This document shows positions 27,792-35,785 of a DNA stretch of 64,000 bases, one piece after another. Position numbers and translations under genes: made by a program. How positions within the stretch are numbered: position 1 is the stretch's first letter; the number at the start of each line of letters is the position of its first letter. The DNA lies in contig DYJL01000001.1 of NCBI GenBank assembly GCA_020723105.1, forward strand, positions 62,001-126,000, written 5' to 3'. A model generated the notes under the pieces. The model was not told the DNA's origin, searched no databases, and was given only the letters and a program-made list of their open reading frames with translations. This DNA is from Nitrospira japonica. Lineage in GTDB: Bacteria > Nitrospirota > Thermodesulfovibrionia > UBA6902.

Positions 27792-27813
27792 ACGTTTTAC
27801 CTTCCTCCTCAAA

Positions 27814-27886
27814 ATACAACTCCGGGTTACAAGTGTCTACCTATTACAGGTTGCTTTAACTTGATAAGCACAACCTGAAGTTGTAT
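27814..27886. promoter_or_regulatory. Nested inverted repeats in divergent promoter region
   Basis: Outer pair ATACAACT (27814-27821) and AGTTGTAT (27879-27886); inner pair CAGGTTG (27847-27853) and CAACCTG (27871-27877). They sit between the divergent XRE repressor and receiver gene and are likely repressor sites. The outer half-site resembles the ATACAAGTTGTAT operator of the LexA-like gene at 57967-57979. Confidence 0.5.
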
Positions 27887-27993
27887 CATGTTTAAAGCGA
27901 TAGTGTAGGGAAAAGCGAGATGAACAAATAGCAGCCCCGTTCATCGCAGCAGAAAATACACCAGGGGAAGTGGAAATTTACGAGGGAGACAAC

Positions 27994-28377
27994 ATGTCCG
28001 TAAAAGCAAATATCCTGATAATTGATGACCAGCGTGAGCTTAGGGATTTTCTCTATTGTACTTTAAAGGACAAGTACGGGGTTGCAACAATCGGCGCGGC
28101 AGAAGAAGCCTTCTCATATATGGCTGAACATTCCGTCGATATAGTGTTGATTGATTATAATATACCGGATATGGACGGCATGACCGCCCTTGCAGAAATA
28201 AAGAAGAACTACCCTCGCACGGAAGTAATAATGATGACAGGTTCTGTGCCTTCTGATATTAAAGAAAAGGCTTTCAACCTTAGGGCCTTTGCTTTTCTGA
28301 TGAAGCCATTGAATATTGGTGAACTTTTCGAGACGATAGATGCTGCGCTCCCGAAGAGTACATCGAAGAGATTCTAA
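27994..28377 (+). CDS. Single-domain response regulator (receiver only)
   Basis: 127 residues from ATG 27994 (GAGGGAG 7 nt upstream; an in-frame GTG at 27970 is less likely). A complete receiver domain: ILIIDDQRE acidic pair, IVLIDYNIPDMDGM with the phospho-acceptor Asp, MMTGS switch Thr and LMKPLN Lys. There is no output domain, as in CheY/Spo0F/DivK. No histidine kinase is in the window, so it may listen to host signalling. It is divergent from the XRE gene. Confidence 0.85.
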   Translation: MSVKANILIIDDQRELRDFLYCTLKDKYGVATIGAAEEAFSYMAEHSVDIVLIDYNIPDMDGMTALAEIKKNYPRTEVIMMTGSVPSDIKEKAFNLRAFAFLMKPLNIGELFETIDAALPKSTSKRF

Positions 28378-28393
28378 ATCCGACCTCCTGTTT

Positions 28394-28924
28394 TCACATC
28401 TTTCTTCTTTTCCTGAACTCCCACGGCGGTGTGGGATTCGTTTGTTGCCATAGCCCCCGACGCATTTTACATGCCTCGTTTTCAGCGTCGATATATTCCG
28501 ATGCATATGGACTTTTAAGATACTGACGGTATGCCCAGGCATAACCGCGTTTCACCATTTCACGGTTGATGTCCATGCCCATCTTTTTGATGATGCATAT
28601 CTCGCGGTCATATGACGAATCACCGGTGAGAGTGACATCAACAGTGCTGTGAAGGACAAGATTGTTCAGCTCTCTGTCTGCGGCACGACCGTATGGCTGC
28701 CCGGGTCTGCCGTTATAAGGTATTTCCGGAGAGTCAATACCGTATAACCTGCACTTGAAGAGTTTCCCGGTGAAGGGCCTGATAACAACGGTGTCGCCGT
28801 CACTGACTTTTGTTACTGTTCCCCTGATGACTTTGTAATCTTTAGCGTATGTTTGAGCGAGGATAGGAAGGAAAAGGAGAATGAAGAGAAGAACTGCAGA
28901 CTGAAATTTCTTACGACATCTCAA
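28394..28924 (-). CDS. Exported thermonuclease (SNase) homologue
   Basis: 176 residues. The only start is TTG 28924, as a stop lies just upstream in frame and GAGG precedes it. Signal peptide (FQSAVLLFILLFLPILAQTYA), then the SNase fold: GTVTKVSDGDTVVIR, YGIDSPEIP, GRAADRELNNLV, DREICIIKKMGMDINREMVKRGYAW. These match staphylococcal-nuclease homologues (Arg/Glu catalytic set around DREI is altered: the usual GRxLAYV is here DREICII). SNase-like proteins (ParB type) are frequent on conjugative plasmids. Convergent with the receiver gene. Confidence 0.82.
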   Translation of the reverse strand: MRCRKKFQSAVLLFILLFLPILAQTYAKDYKVIRGTVTKVSDGDTVVIRPFTGKLFKCRLYGIDSPEIPYNGRPGQPYGRAADRELNNLVLHSTVDVTLTGDSSYDREICIIKKMGMDINREMVKRGYAWAYRQYLKSPYASEYIDAENEACKMRRGLWQQTNPTPPWEFRKRRKM

Positions 28925-28980
28925 ACCGGGTCCTCACAATCCGTCCCCTCGAATTTTAATCATAGCACAATAGAAAAAAA

Positions 28981-29058
28981 GTAATACACCCTCAACAGAT
29001 TTAATTTAAGTAGACCAACGAACCCTTTGAGATGCAATTTGTCTCAAGGGGTTTTTTT
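28981..29058 (+). promoter_or_regulatory. Leader cassette copy B with intrinsic terminator
   Basis: GTAATAC 28981-28987; AGTAGACCAACGAA 29009-29022, 21 nt apart; then a 10-bp stem CCCTTTGAGA (29023-29032) with TCTCAAGGGG (29042-29051) and seven Ts (29052-29058). ATTTCAAAG and AAAGGGGGTG follow, then ATG 29087. The terminator lies between boxes and gene. Confidence 0.75.
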
Positions 29059-29086
29059 ATTTCAAAGCAGAAAGGGGGTGAATAGG

Positions 29087-29467
29087 ATGCGAGATGAATT
29101 AAGTACAGAAGCTTTGGCCGCAAAGACGGCGCATACCCTGATTCAATTGCCGGAAGAGAGCCAGATAACGGTTATGAAGAAATGGTATGAGAACAGCGAC
29201 GAAGAAAAGAAGAAGAAGCTGCATTACATCAGCTACAAGTCTGCTTATCCTTCTGAGCGGACAAAGATAGAGAACTGGATGGAAGCGGTGTTCACCCGCA
29301 ACATGAAATTAATACCTAAAAAGGTTGCTCACATGTGCGTGAACTACTTTCGGATCAAAAAAAATATGCTGCCTCAATTTATCAGTCTGGCGCAGAAGGT
29401 GAAAAGGAGGATCATCTGCCGGGAGATCATGAGACGGAAACGGTCCGGCGGAAGCATGGGTGATTAG
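29087..29467 (+). CDS. Hypothetical protein (126 aa) behind leader copy B
   Basis: 126 residues from ATG 29087, AAAGGGGGTG about 8 nt upstream. Highly charged and basic toward the C-terminus (AQKVKRRIICREIMRRKRSGGS), mostly helical, with no recognised domain. Its setting (leader cassette, T4CP region next) suggests a DNA- or RNA-binding accessory of transfer, but this is inference. The structured region 29490-29582 follows 22 nt after the stop. Confidence 0.6.
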   Translation: MRDELSTEALAAKTAHTLIQLPEESQITVMKKWYENSDEEKKKKLHYISYKSAYPSERTKIENWMEAVFTRNMKLIPKKVAHMCVNYFRIKKNMLPQFISLAQKVKRRIICREIMRRKRSGGSMGD

Positions 29468-29489
29468 GCGTTTCACTGTAAAATTTAAA

Positions 29490-29590
29490 GAGGATACTGA
29501 CAGATGAGGGGACATGGCTGAAGTTAAGGTTTCTTTATGGGCTTTATAGGCAGGAAAACCTTAAAATCCTGTCAGTATCCTCAAATTTTT
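29490..29590 (+). ncRNA. Structured RNA candidate / long-stem terminator
   Basis: A 14-bp perfect outer stem, GAGGATACTGACAG (29490-29503) with CTGTCAGTATCCTC (29569-29582), encloses an inner 9-bp stem, TTAAGGTTT (29524-29532) with AAACCTTAA (29556-29564); AAATTTTTATT follows. The nested stems with a G-rich 20-nt left internal strand exceed an ordinary terminator. It could be a small RNA or an attenuator ahead of the coupling-protein operon. Confidence 0.6.
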
Positions 29591-29655
29591 ATTCGATCTT
29601 ATGTCGCTTAATAATTCGCAGCCCTGAAATCATTATAACAAATCTCTGCGGATAA

Positions 29656-29662
29656 GTAATAC
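29656..29662 (+). promoter_or_regulatory. GTAATAC box before the coupling-protein operon
   Basis: ATAAGTAATACAT, 6 nt before ATG 29669; left-half copy of the cassette. If it marks a promoter, the transcript would have almost no leader. Confidence 0.4.
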
Positions 29663-29668
29663 ATACCC

Positions 29669-30403
29669 ATGGCAAACAATGAGGAACAGGGATTATTAAT
29701 AATGACTGACAAAACGAACAAAAGCGCAAGACCCAAGAGTCTCATACAGGCAATAAGTGAAATAGAGCAGTTTTCCGTTGCCGAGATGCACTCGGAGCTT
29801 CCGGAAGGCTCGCTGCCTACGGAGGCAAATTTTTCCTTTTATGATGTAGGCATTAAGTCCAGCATCTTAAGCGGTTTTGTTATAGCCCTGACAACGCCTT
29901 TAATGATGGCTGCCGGTGACAAGCTCCTGCCGGTGTTTGGCGACAGGGAGCTTACGTTTTTTGACAGAATATTCTCCGTGCTTATAACGATTACCTTCCC
30001 TGTCTCATTCGCGCTTTTTATTTTCGTAATCCTGACGAAGTCCTATGCCGGCAATATAACGAGGAAGGCCATCAACAGCCTTGTAGGATCTATCAGCGCA
30101 GGAAATATTGGAATGGCTATCCTGATATCGCTTTTATATCACTACATAGCACTCATCTTTCTAAGTTCCGACAATGTCATCAGCGCTATCAGGCGGGTAA
30201 ACGGGATATTCTTTGTCCCGAGACTGAACATTGACTGGAACGTCATTTACTGGAGAATTATGGACTTCAAGGCCGTCCTTATACCGTCTTCGTATTTCAT
30301 AGCGTTTATAAATCTGCTCTTTGTCGGAATCGTGAGCCTGGCAGTTGTGATCGGCAGGCATAGAACAAAAGTGAGAAAGGAATTTTTAAGGGAATGGGAG
30401 TAA
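29669..30403 (+). CDS. Polytopic membrane protein in the coupling-protein operon
   Basis: 244 residues from ATG 29669 (ATG 29702 is an alternative; neither has a strong ribosome site). A soluble N-terminus of about 60 residues is followed by four or five transmembrane helices (ILSGFVIALTTPLMMAA; IFSVLITITFPVSFALFIFVIL; MAILISLLYHYIALIFL; SSYFIAFINLLFVGIVSLAVVI). No family is recognised. It begins the operon that includes a TraD/VirD4-like ATPase lacking its own membrane domain, so it may supply the membrane anchor in trans; this is inference. Confidence 0.7.
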   Translation: MANNEEQGLLIMTDKTNKSARPKSLIQAISEIEQFSVAEMHSELPEGSLPTEANFSFYDVGIKSSILSGFVIALTTPLMMAAGDKLLPVFGDRELTFFDRIFSVLITITFPVSFALFIFVILTKSYAGNITRKAINSLVGSISAGNIGMAILISLLYHYIALIFLSSDNVISAIRRVNGIFFVPRLNIDWNVIYWRIMDFKAVLIPSSYFIAFINLLFVGIVSLAVVIGRHRTKVRKEFLREWE

Positions 30404-30407
30404 AGCT

Positions 30408-30830
30408 ATGTATGTAATATTCGGTTCGCCAAAGATTGTTAAGACAATCACATTCATACTGTCGGGAAAGGGCTTTCTGGTAATGCCTACAAAATTAAAG
30501 GAATACGTAATTGTAAGGCGGGACCCCCGCAGGGATATACCGGAGAGCTTTCACGAGCAGATCAGGATTGAGGAATTCAATGAGAACTATTACACGTTCC
30601 TGAAGGGGGATGATGTGCTGAAAAACATCATTTCACCGGCAAAGCTTAAGTCCGGCGAGGTTGTGTGCATTATTGGCGGTCCTTACAAGGATTTCAAGGG
30701 GATAATTAAAACGGCAAATCCAAACAATACATACGTGGTTGAATTAAGTGTCTTCGACAAACCCGTGCGCGCGGTAGTCGATCATGAGCATCTGCAAAAA
30801 AAAGATTATACAATTCAGGAGGGGCGATGA
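30408..30830 (+). CDS. NusG-family-like KOW-domain protein (candidate antitermination factor)
   Basis: 140 residues; GGGAG lies 8 nt upstream of the ATG. Residues about 83-133 match the NusG/RfaH C-terminal KOW domain: SGEVVCIIGGPYKDFKGIIK, then VVELSVFDKPVRAVVDHEHL, close to the NusG pattern GdxVrVxdGPFadfxGxV...VsIFGRxTPVel. The first 75 residues (MYVIFGSPKIVKTITFILSGKGFLVMP) resemble a shortened NGN domain but lack its usual FPGYLFV motif. Specialised NusG paralogues (RfaH, ActX, LoaP) prevent termination in leader regions. Given the terminator-bearing leaders in this element, an antitermination role is attractive but unproven. It ends in an ATGA overlap with the T4CP gene. Confidence 0.6.
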   Translation: MYVIFGSPKIVKTITFILSGKGFLVMPTKLKEYVIVRRDPRRDIPESFHEQIRIEEFNENYYTFLKGDDVLKNIISPAKLKSGEVVCIIGGPYKDFKGIIKTANPNNTYVVELSVFDKPVRAVVDHEHLQKKDYTIQEGR

Positions 30831-32263
30831 GTATTACAGATAACCGGATGTCTCTCAGGAAACTTGAAGAGATCAGTAAAGAAGGTCGAACAGGCAAAAC
30901 GAATAAACTTTATCTTGGGAAAGCTGTCGATCTCGCCTCGCTTGCCGAGAGCGGCAATATGGATGTCAGGAAATTTCATCTGAGCAGCAATGACCGGGCG
31001 GGACATTTGGGCATATTGGGGACAACAAGAATAGGCAAGACAAGACTGCTTGAGCACCTTATTTCACAGGACATAAGGGCAGGGAACAACGTTATTGTGA
31101 TTGATCCCAAAGGGGATTCGGACCTGTTCTCCAAGATAATACAGGTGGCTGCCGAATCAGGCAGGCTTGATGAGATCATGCTGATAACTCCTATATACCC
31201 CGAATGTTCCTTGAAGATGGACCCGCTTGCATACTATTATATGCAGGATGAGCTGGTGGATCATGTGATCTCCGGCATTAAGGCGAAAGAAGAATATTTC
31301 ATCAATGTTGCAAGCGAGATAACCCAGGTCATCATTGCCGGGCTGATCGCGATGGCAAAGGCAAACGGCGAAAAACTGAAACTTAATTTTAATGACATAA
31401 AAATGAGGAGCACGCATCCCGCCCTTAAGAAGTTTTCAGCATCACTGGAGGCTTCCAAAAACAAATGTAATGCCGAGACTAAAGAAGCGATTAACGAGGT
31501 CATTGCAAACATTGAGCAGATCCTCGAATCTCCGGCAGACTTCTTTGCCAAGGTTTCGTCTTCTTTGCGTACAACCCTCACGGCCCTGACTTCATCCACA
31601 ACAGGACGCATAATCGGAAAGGCATACACGAATGAATTTGTAAAGAGGTTTGAGCAGGGCAAACGGGTTATTTTAGTGTGCAATACCGGCAACCTGCTTG
31701 CAAGAAGGACTGCTCATATCATTGGAAGGGTACTTGTCTCGATGATACAAAGCACGGTCGGGAGGTTTTTTGCCTCAGGCAGAAGGATCGATCCGTCGTT
31801 GTGCCTGTATATCGATGAAGGACACAATGTGCTTTATAAGGGAATACAGGAGCTTTTCAACAAGGCGGGGGGAGCCGGCGTATGGATCAACTTCTCCACA
31901 CAGAGCGTTGCGCAGATGGAAGAGGAAATAGGTCCCGAGGCCACACAGTCCATCATGGACAATATAAATACCTGGATATTCATGAGGGTCAATCATGATA
32001 AGACGGCAAAGCTTATTGAAGACATGTCTCCGTTAGCTAAAAAACGGGAACCGTATCTACATTTTGACGCCGGGGAGATACGGATATCGCTGAGAGAGAC
32101 AGAGGAGAGGCTGATACTGAAGGAAAGGGCGACAAGACTGAAGCCGAGGTGGTTTTATTTGAAGTCGCACGGGCATATATATAAGGGTTTTGTTCCTGAC
32201 GTCGAGCCCTCTTATATAAATATTGAGTTCCCGGTGATAAAGGTGGTGGATGAGGCATGTTAG
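30827..32263 (+). CDS. traD: VirD4/TraD-type coupling ATPase without N-terminal membrane domain
   Basis: 478 residues, start in ATGA overlap with the KOW gene and GGAGGGG upstream. Walker A at residues 63-72 (LGTTRIGKT), a following VIDPKGDSDL strand, Walker B LCLYIDEGHN (about 325-334), and WINFSTQSVAQME with IMDNINTWIFMRV, the T4CP signature. F and SXT TraD have two N-terminal helices before Walker A; here only 60 soluble residues precede it. The ATPase recruits relaxase-DNA to the T4SS. Its membrane anchor may come from the flanking small membrane proteins. Confidence 0.88.
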   Translation: MSITDNRMSLRKLEEISKEGRTGKTNKLYLGKAVDLASLAESGNMDVRKFHLSSNDRAGHLGILGTTRIGKTRLLEHLISQDIRAGNNVIVIDPKGDSDLFSKIIQVAAESGRLDEIMLITPIYPECSLKMDPLAYYYMQDELVDHVISGIKAKEEYFINVASEITQVIIAGLIAMAKANGEKLKLNFNDIKMRSTHPALKKFSASLEASKNKCNAETKEAINEVIANIEQILESPADFFAKVSSSLRTTLTALTSSTTGRIIGKAYTNEFVKRFEQGKRVILVCNTGNLLARRTAHIIGRVLVSMIQSTVGRFFASGRRIDPSLCLYIDEGHNVLYKGIQELFNKAGGAGVWINFSTQSVAQMEEEIGPEATQSIMDNINTWIFMRVNHDKTAKLIEDMSPLAKKREPYLHFDAGEIRISLRETEERLILKERATRLKPRWFYLKSHGHIYKGFVPDVEPSYINIEFPVIKVVDEAC

Positions 32264-32499
32264 AGCATTTCAATCCGACAAACTGGAATGTAAGCCCGGC
32301 AGAGTATGAATACTGGTGGTTTTTTCTTGTGAATACTGCCTTCAGAGGAGTCTGGGCAAAAATCATAGCAAGCGTTTCGCTGACAATGAGCGTTTATTCA
32401 ATCATCAGGCGCAAGTTCCGTCCCCTGTTCGCTTTCGTCATGCTGGTGATCGCCGTTTTTTTCACATACTTCGGGGCGGTTATTTCATGGTTTGATTGA
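32257..32499 (+). CDS. Small membrane protein after traD
   Basis: 80 residues, overlapping the traD stop by 7 nt. Two transmembrane helices (FFLVNTAFRGVWAKIIASVSL; LFAFVMLVIAVFFTYFGAVI) with a basic loop (IIRRKFRP). No family recognised. It is translationally coupled to the coupling ATPase, so it could serve with the 244-residue protein as its membrane partner. Confidence 0.65.
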   Translation: MLEHFNPTNWNVSPAEYEYWWFFLVNTAFRGVWAKIIASVSLTMSVYSIIRRKFRPLFAFVMLVIAVFFTYFGAVISWFD

Positions 32500-32547
32500 G
32501 GATGGTGCAATGCATTTCAATAAGAAAATATTCCGGAGGGATATAGA

Positions 32548-33117
32548 ATGATAATCCGAAAGGTATCCATCAAAGGATTTTGCGTATTAAAGAAATCCAT
32601 ATCGATCAGCATCTCCACACTGGACTGCAGGGATGAAGTGCTTGAAGAGCTGAAAAAGATCAAAGGTGAACCGCAAAAGTTTATCATGGAGGCGACGTAC
32701 CCAAAGTGGAATGGTGAGAAGCCGAATGCCGGAAGGCTCGATCTTAAAGCGAAGATTCAATCCATCAGCGTGACGGAACCTCTAAGTTTTTCACTGCACA
32801 CCGGCATAACAAAGTTTCTTATCCTTCGCATATACGAGATCAGGGAATCAGGTGAGAATATTGAATTAAAATTCTTCTCCATGAAAGAGCGCAGGATTCT
32901 GCATCTTATGGATAGAGTTGCGGAGAAGATGAAGATATCCCCGGAGGAGGCCCTCTTTAAAGCTACCTCGTTCAGAAATAAGAATGGGAAAGTGATTGAG
33001 GGAAAGAAAAATATTTATGAACTTTCCGAAAGCCACAAGTCAGTTGCGGCAGATAGATTAGCCACTATGCTCGGTGAAAATAGGAGAAATAAATCCGTCA
33101 TTCCCGCGGTTATTTAG
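32548..33117 (+). CDS. Hypothetical protein (189 aa) in the transfer region
   Basis: 189 residues, CCGGAGGGAT ribosome site. N-terminal beta-rich half (VSIKGFCVLKKSISISIST; QSISVTEPLSFSLHTGITKFLILRIYEI) and a helical C-terminal half (MDRVAEKMKISPEEALFKAT). No recognised family. Co-directional with traD and the HD-domain gene; position suggests a transfer-initiation accessory, with no direct evidence. Confidence 0.6.
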   Translation: MIIRKVSIKGFCVLKKSISISISTLDCRDEVLEELKKIKGEPQKFIMEATYPKWNGEKPNAGRLDLKAKIQSISVTEPLSFSLHTGITKFLILRIYEIRESGENIELKFFSMKERRILHLMDRVAEKMKISPEEALFKATSFRNKNGKVIEGKKNIYELSESHKSVAADRLATMLGENRRNKSVIPAVI

Positions 33118-33130
33118 CGGGAATCCACCC

Positions 33131-33173
33131 TTCGACAGGCTCAGGGTGACATTGTCATGGTGAGCTTGTCGAA
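33131..33173. repeat. REP-like palindrome
   Basis: TTCGACAGGCTCA (33131-33143) and TGAGCTTGTCGAA (33161-33173) form an imperfect inverted repeat around GGGTGACATTGTCATGG. I recall similar TTCGACAGGCTCAGGGTGA palindromes scattered through genomes of several environmental bacterial lineages, so this is probably a host-type interspersed repeat that has entered the element. Confidence 0.65.
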
Positions 33174-33244
33174 CCATGTATGCCCGATTAAAAACTTCGG
33201 ACATGACGAAAAACATAAAAGACAATTACCGTAAGGAGAAAATT

Positions 33245-34519
33245 ATGATGATTCTATTAGTAACTTCTTTTGTTATTTGTATATGCATCGCAGGGCTTAT
33301 CCTTTTACGTCCGGCAAAAGAGGAAAAAAGGATTACTATCTCTCTATCAGAGTTGTCCACCATATGGACTCAGTACAACGGTACCTATGAATTGATTAAT
33401 TCAACGGAATCAAAGGACGTAATAGCTCCTCTTTATGATGCGAAAAAGGAGACGGAAATCGAAACGGCAAAGGAATCCGGAGTCCCGGCTGCCGATTCCG
33501 ACATTTCTTCCCCTGCAGTAGGTCCGATTAAATTATTTTGGGAAACCTGCATAAATCCGTATCATCGGGTTATTCAACGGCAGGGAGTTGCGGACGTAGT
33601 GAAAACCCTTCTTGATATCATGGAAAAATACGGCAATTGTCCATCCGTTTCAACAAACAGCAAGGATACTGAATCAGCCGACCTGTTTTCAGTAAGAGAC
33701 AATCTCGCACAGGTTTCGCTGAAAGATCACACTTACACCGTTGCCTACAATCTCGTTGAAGAGGTCAAAAAGGCATATATTGACTACGAAAATCATATCC
33801 CGAAAGCAATCATCACCGGCCTTGCTCACGACCTCGGCAAGATACCGGAATTCAGGGACTCGCGGGCATACAACACATCTGAACATCATCTGATCAGCGC
33901 CCTGAAGCTTAACGAGATTTTGGCGGGCAAAGAACTTTTCTGGCTGAAACACGTTGTCAAAGCTGTCGAAGAGCACCATATACATTCAAATGACGAGTTC
34001 ACTATTCTGCTGAAAAAGGCAGACAAGGCGGCGCGTCAGACGGAATTACTGACATTTACCAAAGAGTACAGCATCATGAAATTTGAGGATTGGTTTAATG
34101 TTGAGACCTTCTATAAAGAGATAGAACCCCGGATAAATTACTCGCAGGTATACGGCAAATGGGATGCTTTTACATTCAGGGGCATAATTTATTGCAAGCC
34201 TGATTTTGTCTATGACACCATCAAGAAGCTTTGCAGGGAAGCAAAGGCGCTGGATCTTTCATTCATCTATCAGTCTGAAAAGGAAAATGCCTTACGCAAG
34301 ACGGTAAATAAACTGAGGGAAGCCGAACTGGTGCCAGGACTACTGGCCCCAAATCAGATTGCAAGGAAATTTGAGATAAAACAGAAGACGGGCAATTCTT
34401 TTAAGAACATATTGATACCGCTGAAGATAGTCAGTTTTTATGACATGGAAAAAATTGAAGCGAGAAAAATGGATTTTATGCAGGTAATAGAGAGGGTGAC
34501 GCCGGTGGGGAAGGGGTAG
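33245..34519 (+). CDS. HD-domain protein, possible MOBH-relaxase-related
   Basis: 424 residues from ATG 33245 (AAGGAG 9 nt upstream). One N-terminal transmembrane helix (LVTSFVICICIAGLILL), a variable linker (residues 50-130), then a full HD phosphohydrolase set: KDHTYTVAY, GLAHDLGK, EHHLISAL, VEEHH and KKADKAAR. The C-terminal 120 residues include a helical domain ending VIERVTPVGKG. HD domains occur in MOBH (TraI_2) relaxases of SXT/R27, and no other relaxase is visible beside the coupling ATPase, so it is the best relaxase candidate, with low confidence. A diverged copy of its 3' end recurs at 36643-36771. Confidence 0.6.
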   Translation: MMILLVTSFVICICIAGLILLRPAKEEKRITISLSELSTIWTQYNGTYELINSTESKDVIAPLYDAKKETEIETAKESGVPAADSDISSPAVGPIKLFWETCINPYHRVIQRQGVADVVKTLLDIMEKYGNCPSVSTNSKDTESADLFSVRDNLAQVSLKDHTYTVAYNLVEEVKKAYIDYENHIPKAIITGLAHDLGKIPEFRDSRAYNTSEHHLISALKLNEILAGKELFWLKHVVKAVEEHHIHSNDEFTILLKKADKAARQTELLTFTKEYSIMKFEDWFNVETFYKEIEPRINYSQVYGKWDAFTFRGIIYCKPDFVYDTIKKLCREAKALDLSFIYQSEKENALRKTVNKLREAELVPGLLAPNQIARKFEIKQKTGNSFKNILIPLKIVSFYDMEKIEARKMDFMQVIERVTPVGKG

Positions 34520-34641
34520 GTGCTTTACCAGTCGACGTCTTTGTGTCTTCTGTTTGCAAAATTCTCAGACTATTATTTGGAGAAAATTATATAATTATAA
34601 TATAAATTTTATCGCTGTTTGAGAGATCAGGAGGTGAAGCG

Positions 34642-34866
34642 ATGACATACAAAGAAAGAATAGCAGTAGATCCGGACATAATGATTGGCAAACCGATTAT
34701 CAAAGGAACCCGGATAACAGTAGAACTTATTTTGAGGAAACTATCAGAAGGGATGACTATAGACGAGTTATTAGAGGCATACCCGAATTTAACAAAAGAA
34801 GATATCTTTGCTGCCCTCTCTTATTCGGCTGATGTAATTGCTCAGGAGGAATTAATTGCCTCTTAA
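34642..34866 (+). CDS. DUF433 antitoxin
   Basis: 74 residues, AGGAGGTG 5 nt upstream. DUF433 signature: DPDIMIGKPIIKGTRITVELILRKLSEGMTIDELLEAYP (by position, residues 10-48), ending with a DIFAALSYSAD helix. These winged-helix-like proteins act as antitoxins to PIN-like DUF5615 partners, present here with a 10-nt overlap. An AT-rich stretch with TATAAT-like hexamers (34590-34605) is a probable promoter. Confidence 0.85.
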   Translation: MTYKERIAVDPDIMIGKPIIKGTRITVELILRKLSEGMTIDELLEAYPNLTKEDIFAALSYSADVIAQEELIAS

Positions 34867-35215
34867 GATACTTGCTGATGAAAGTGTTGATTACAGGATA
34901 GTCAAAGCACTCAGAAATAGTGGATACGAAATTCTTGCTGTACTCGAAAATTATCAAGGATTTTCTGATAAGGATGTCCTGAAAGTAGCAAAGAGTAAAG
35001 AAGCGTTACTTGTGACAGAAGACAAGGATTTTGGGGAATGGGTTTTTGCTCACAAGGAAAAGGGTGTTGGGGTTATTTTATTGAGGTATCAATTGAACGA
35101 ACTTAAACAGATAACTGATTCATTAACAAATCTTCTCAATAAACATGGTGAATCTTTAACTCAAAAATTTGCTGTAATAAAGGTCAAGAAAATCAGAATT
35201 CGTGAACTTCCTTAA
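34856..35215 (+). CDS. DUF5615 PIN-like toxin
   Basis: 119 residues, TTG start overlapping the end of the DUF433 gene. LKILADESVDYRIVKALRNSGYEIL, then ALLVTEDKDFGEWVF, carries the acidic residues (Asp8, Glu9, Asp57, Asp59 region) of the DUF5615 PIN-like fold, expected to cleave RNA. It forms a typical DUF433-DUF5615 toxin-antitoxin pair and stabilises the element. Confidence 0.82.
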   Translation: MPLKILADESVDYRIVKALRNSGYEILAVLENYQGFSDKDVLKVAKSKEALLVTEDKDFGEWVFAHKEKGVGVILLRYQLNELKQITDSLTNLLNKHGESLTQKFAVIKVKKIRIRELP

Positions 35216-35318
35216 TCAAAAAGTCTGCATAAATCCCTTTCATCTCAATTCATATTAACGTCGCCATATTTAAGGTTGCTATTGGATAAGGCAATTAATA
35301 TCGGGTAAAATGTAAACC

Positions 35319-35756
35319 ATGATGAAGAAATTTGATACACCTTACATACCGAAAGATTTACCGATAGAGCAGCTCAGAAAATGGCTCGCTGCCAAAATCG
35401 AAGAGCTCGATAAGACTAAGCGCGACATCCGTCAAATGATGAAAGATATGGAGGACAATCCCGAGTTCGGAGCTGACTGGTTTATAAGGGCAAAAGACAA
35501 AATCAAATTTCTTAACATTGAGAGGCAATTCTATAAAGACCGGATTGGCGAGGTTAAAAAGGAGATCAAGCAAAGGAATATCGAGAAACATTCGCTTGAG
35601 CCCGGCCAGGTGAATATCTTTATTGAGATGGCAAAACTGCTGGAAGAAAAGCATCCGGAAATCTACGACCGGATTTATGATGAAGCGCTTTGCAATCTGG
35701 ATATCAGAGAGAGAAAAAGCCACAGCGGGTATTTGAAGGCTGCTGTTGTGCGGTGA
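35319..35756 (+). CDS. Hypothetical coiled-coil protein (145 aa)
   Basis: 145 residues, ATG-ATG start with no strong ribosome site. Mostly charged helices (EELDKTKRDIRQMMKDMED; RIGEVKKEIKQRN), likely a coiled coil. No family recognised. It sits between the toxin-antitoxin pair and the TIGR02391-like gene within the segment bounded by the duplicated HD-gene 3' end. Confidence 0.55.
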   Translation: MMKKFDTPYIPKDLPIEQLRKWLAAKIEELDKTKRDIRQMMKDMEDNPEFGADWFIRAKDKIKFLNIERQFYKDRIGEVKKEIKQRNIEKHSLEPGQVNIFIEMAKLLEEKHPEIYDRIYDEALCNLDIRERKSHSGYLKAAVVR

Positions 35757-35785
35757 TTGAATTAAAGTTCGACTAACTTACACTA

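Noticed and set aside
33245-34519. Firm assignment as MOBH relaxase
   Set aside because: The HD set is present, but the triple-His motif and the surrounding TraI_2 pattern are not clear, so only a tentative relation is stated.
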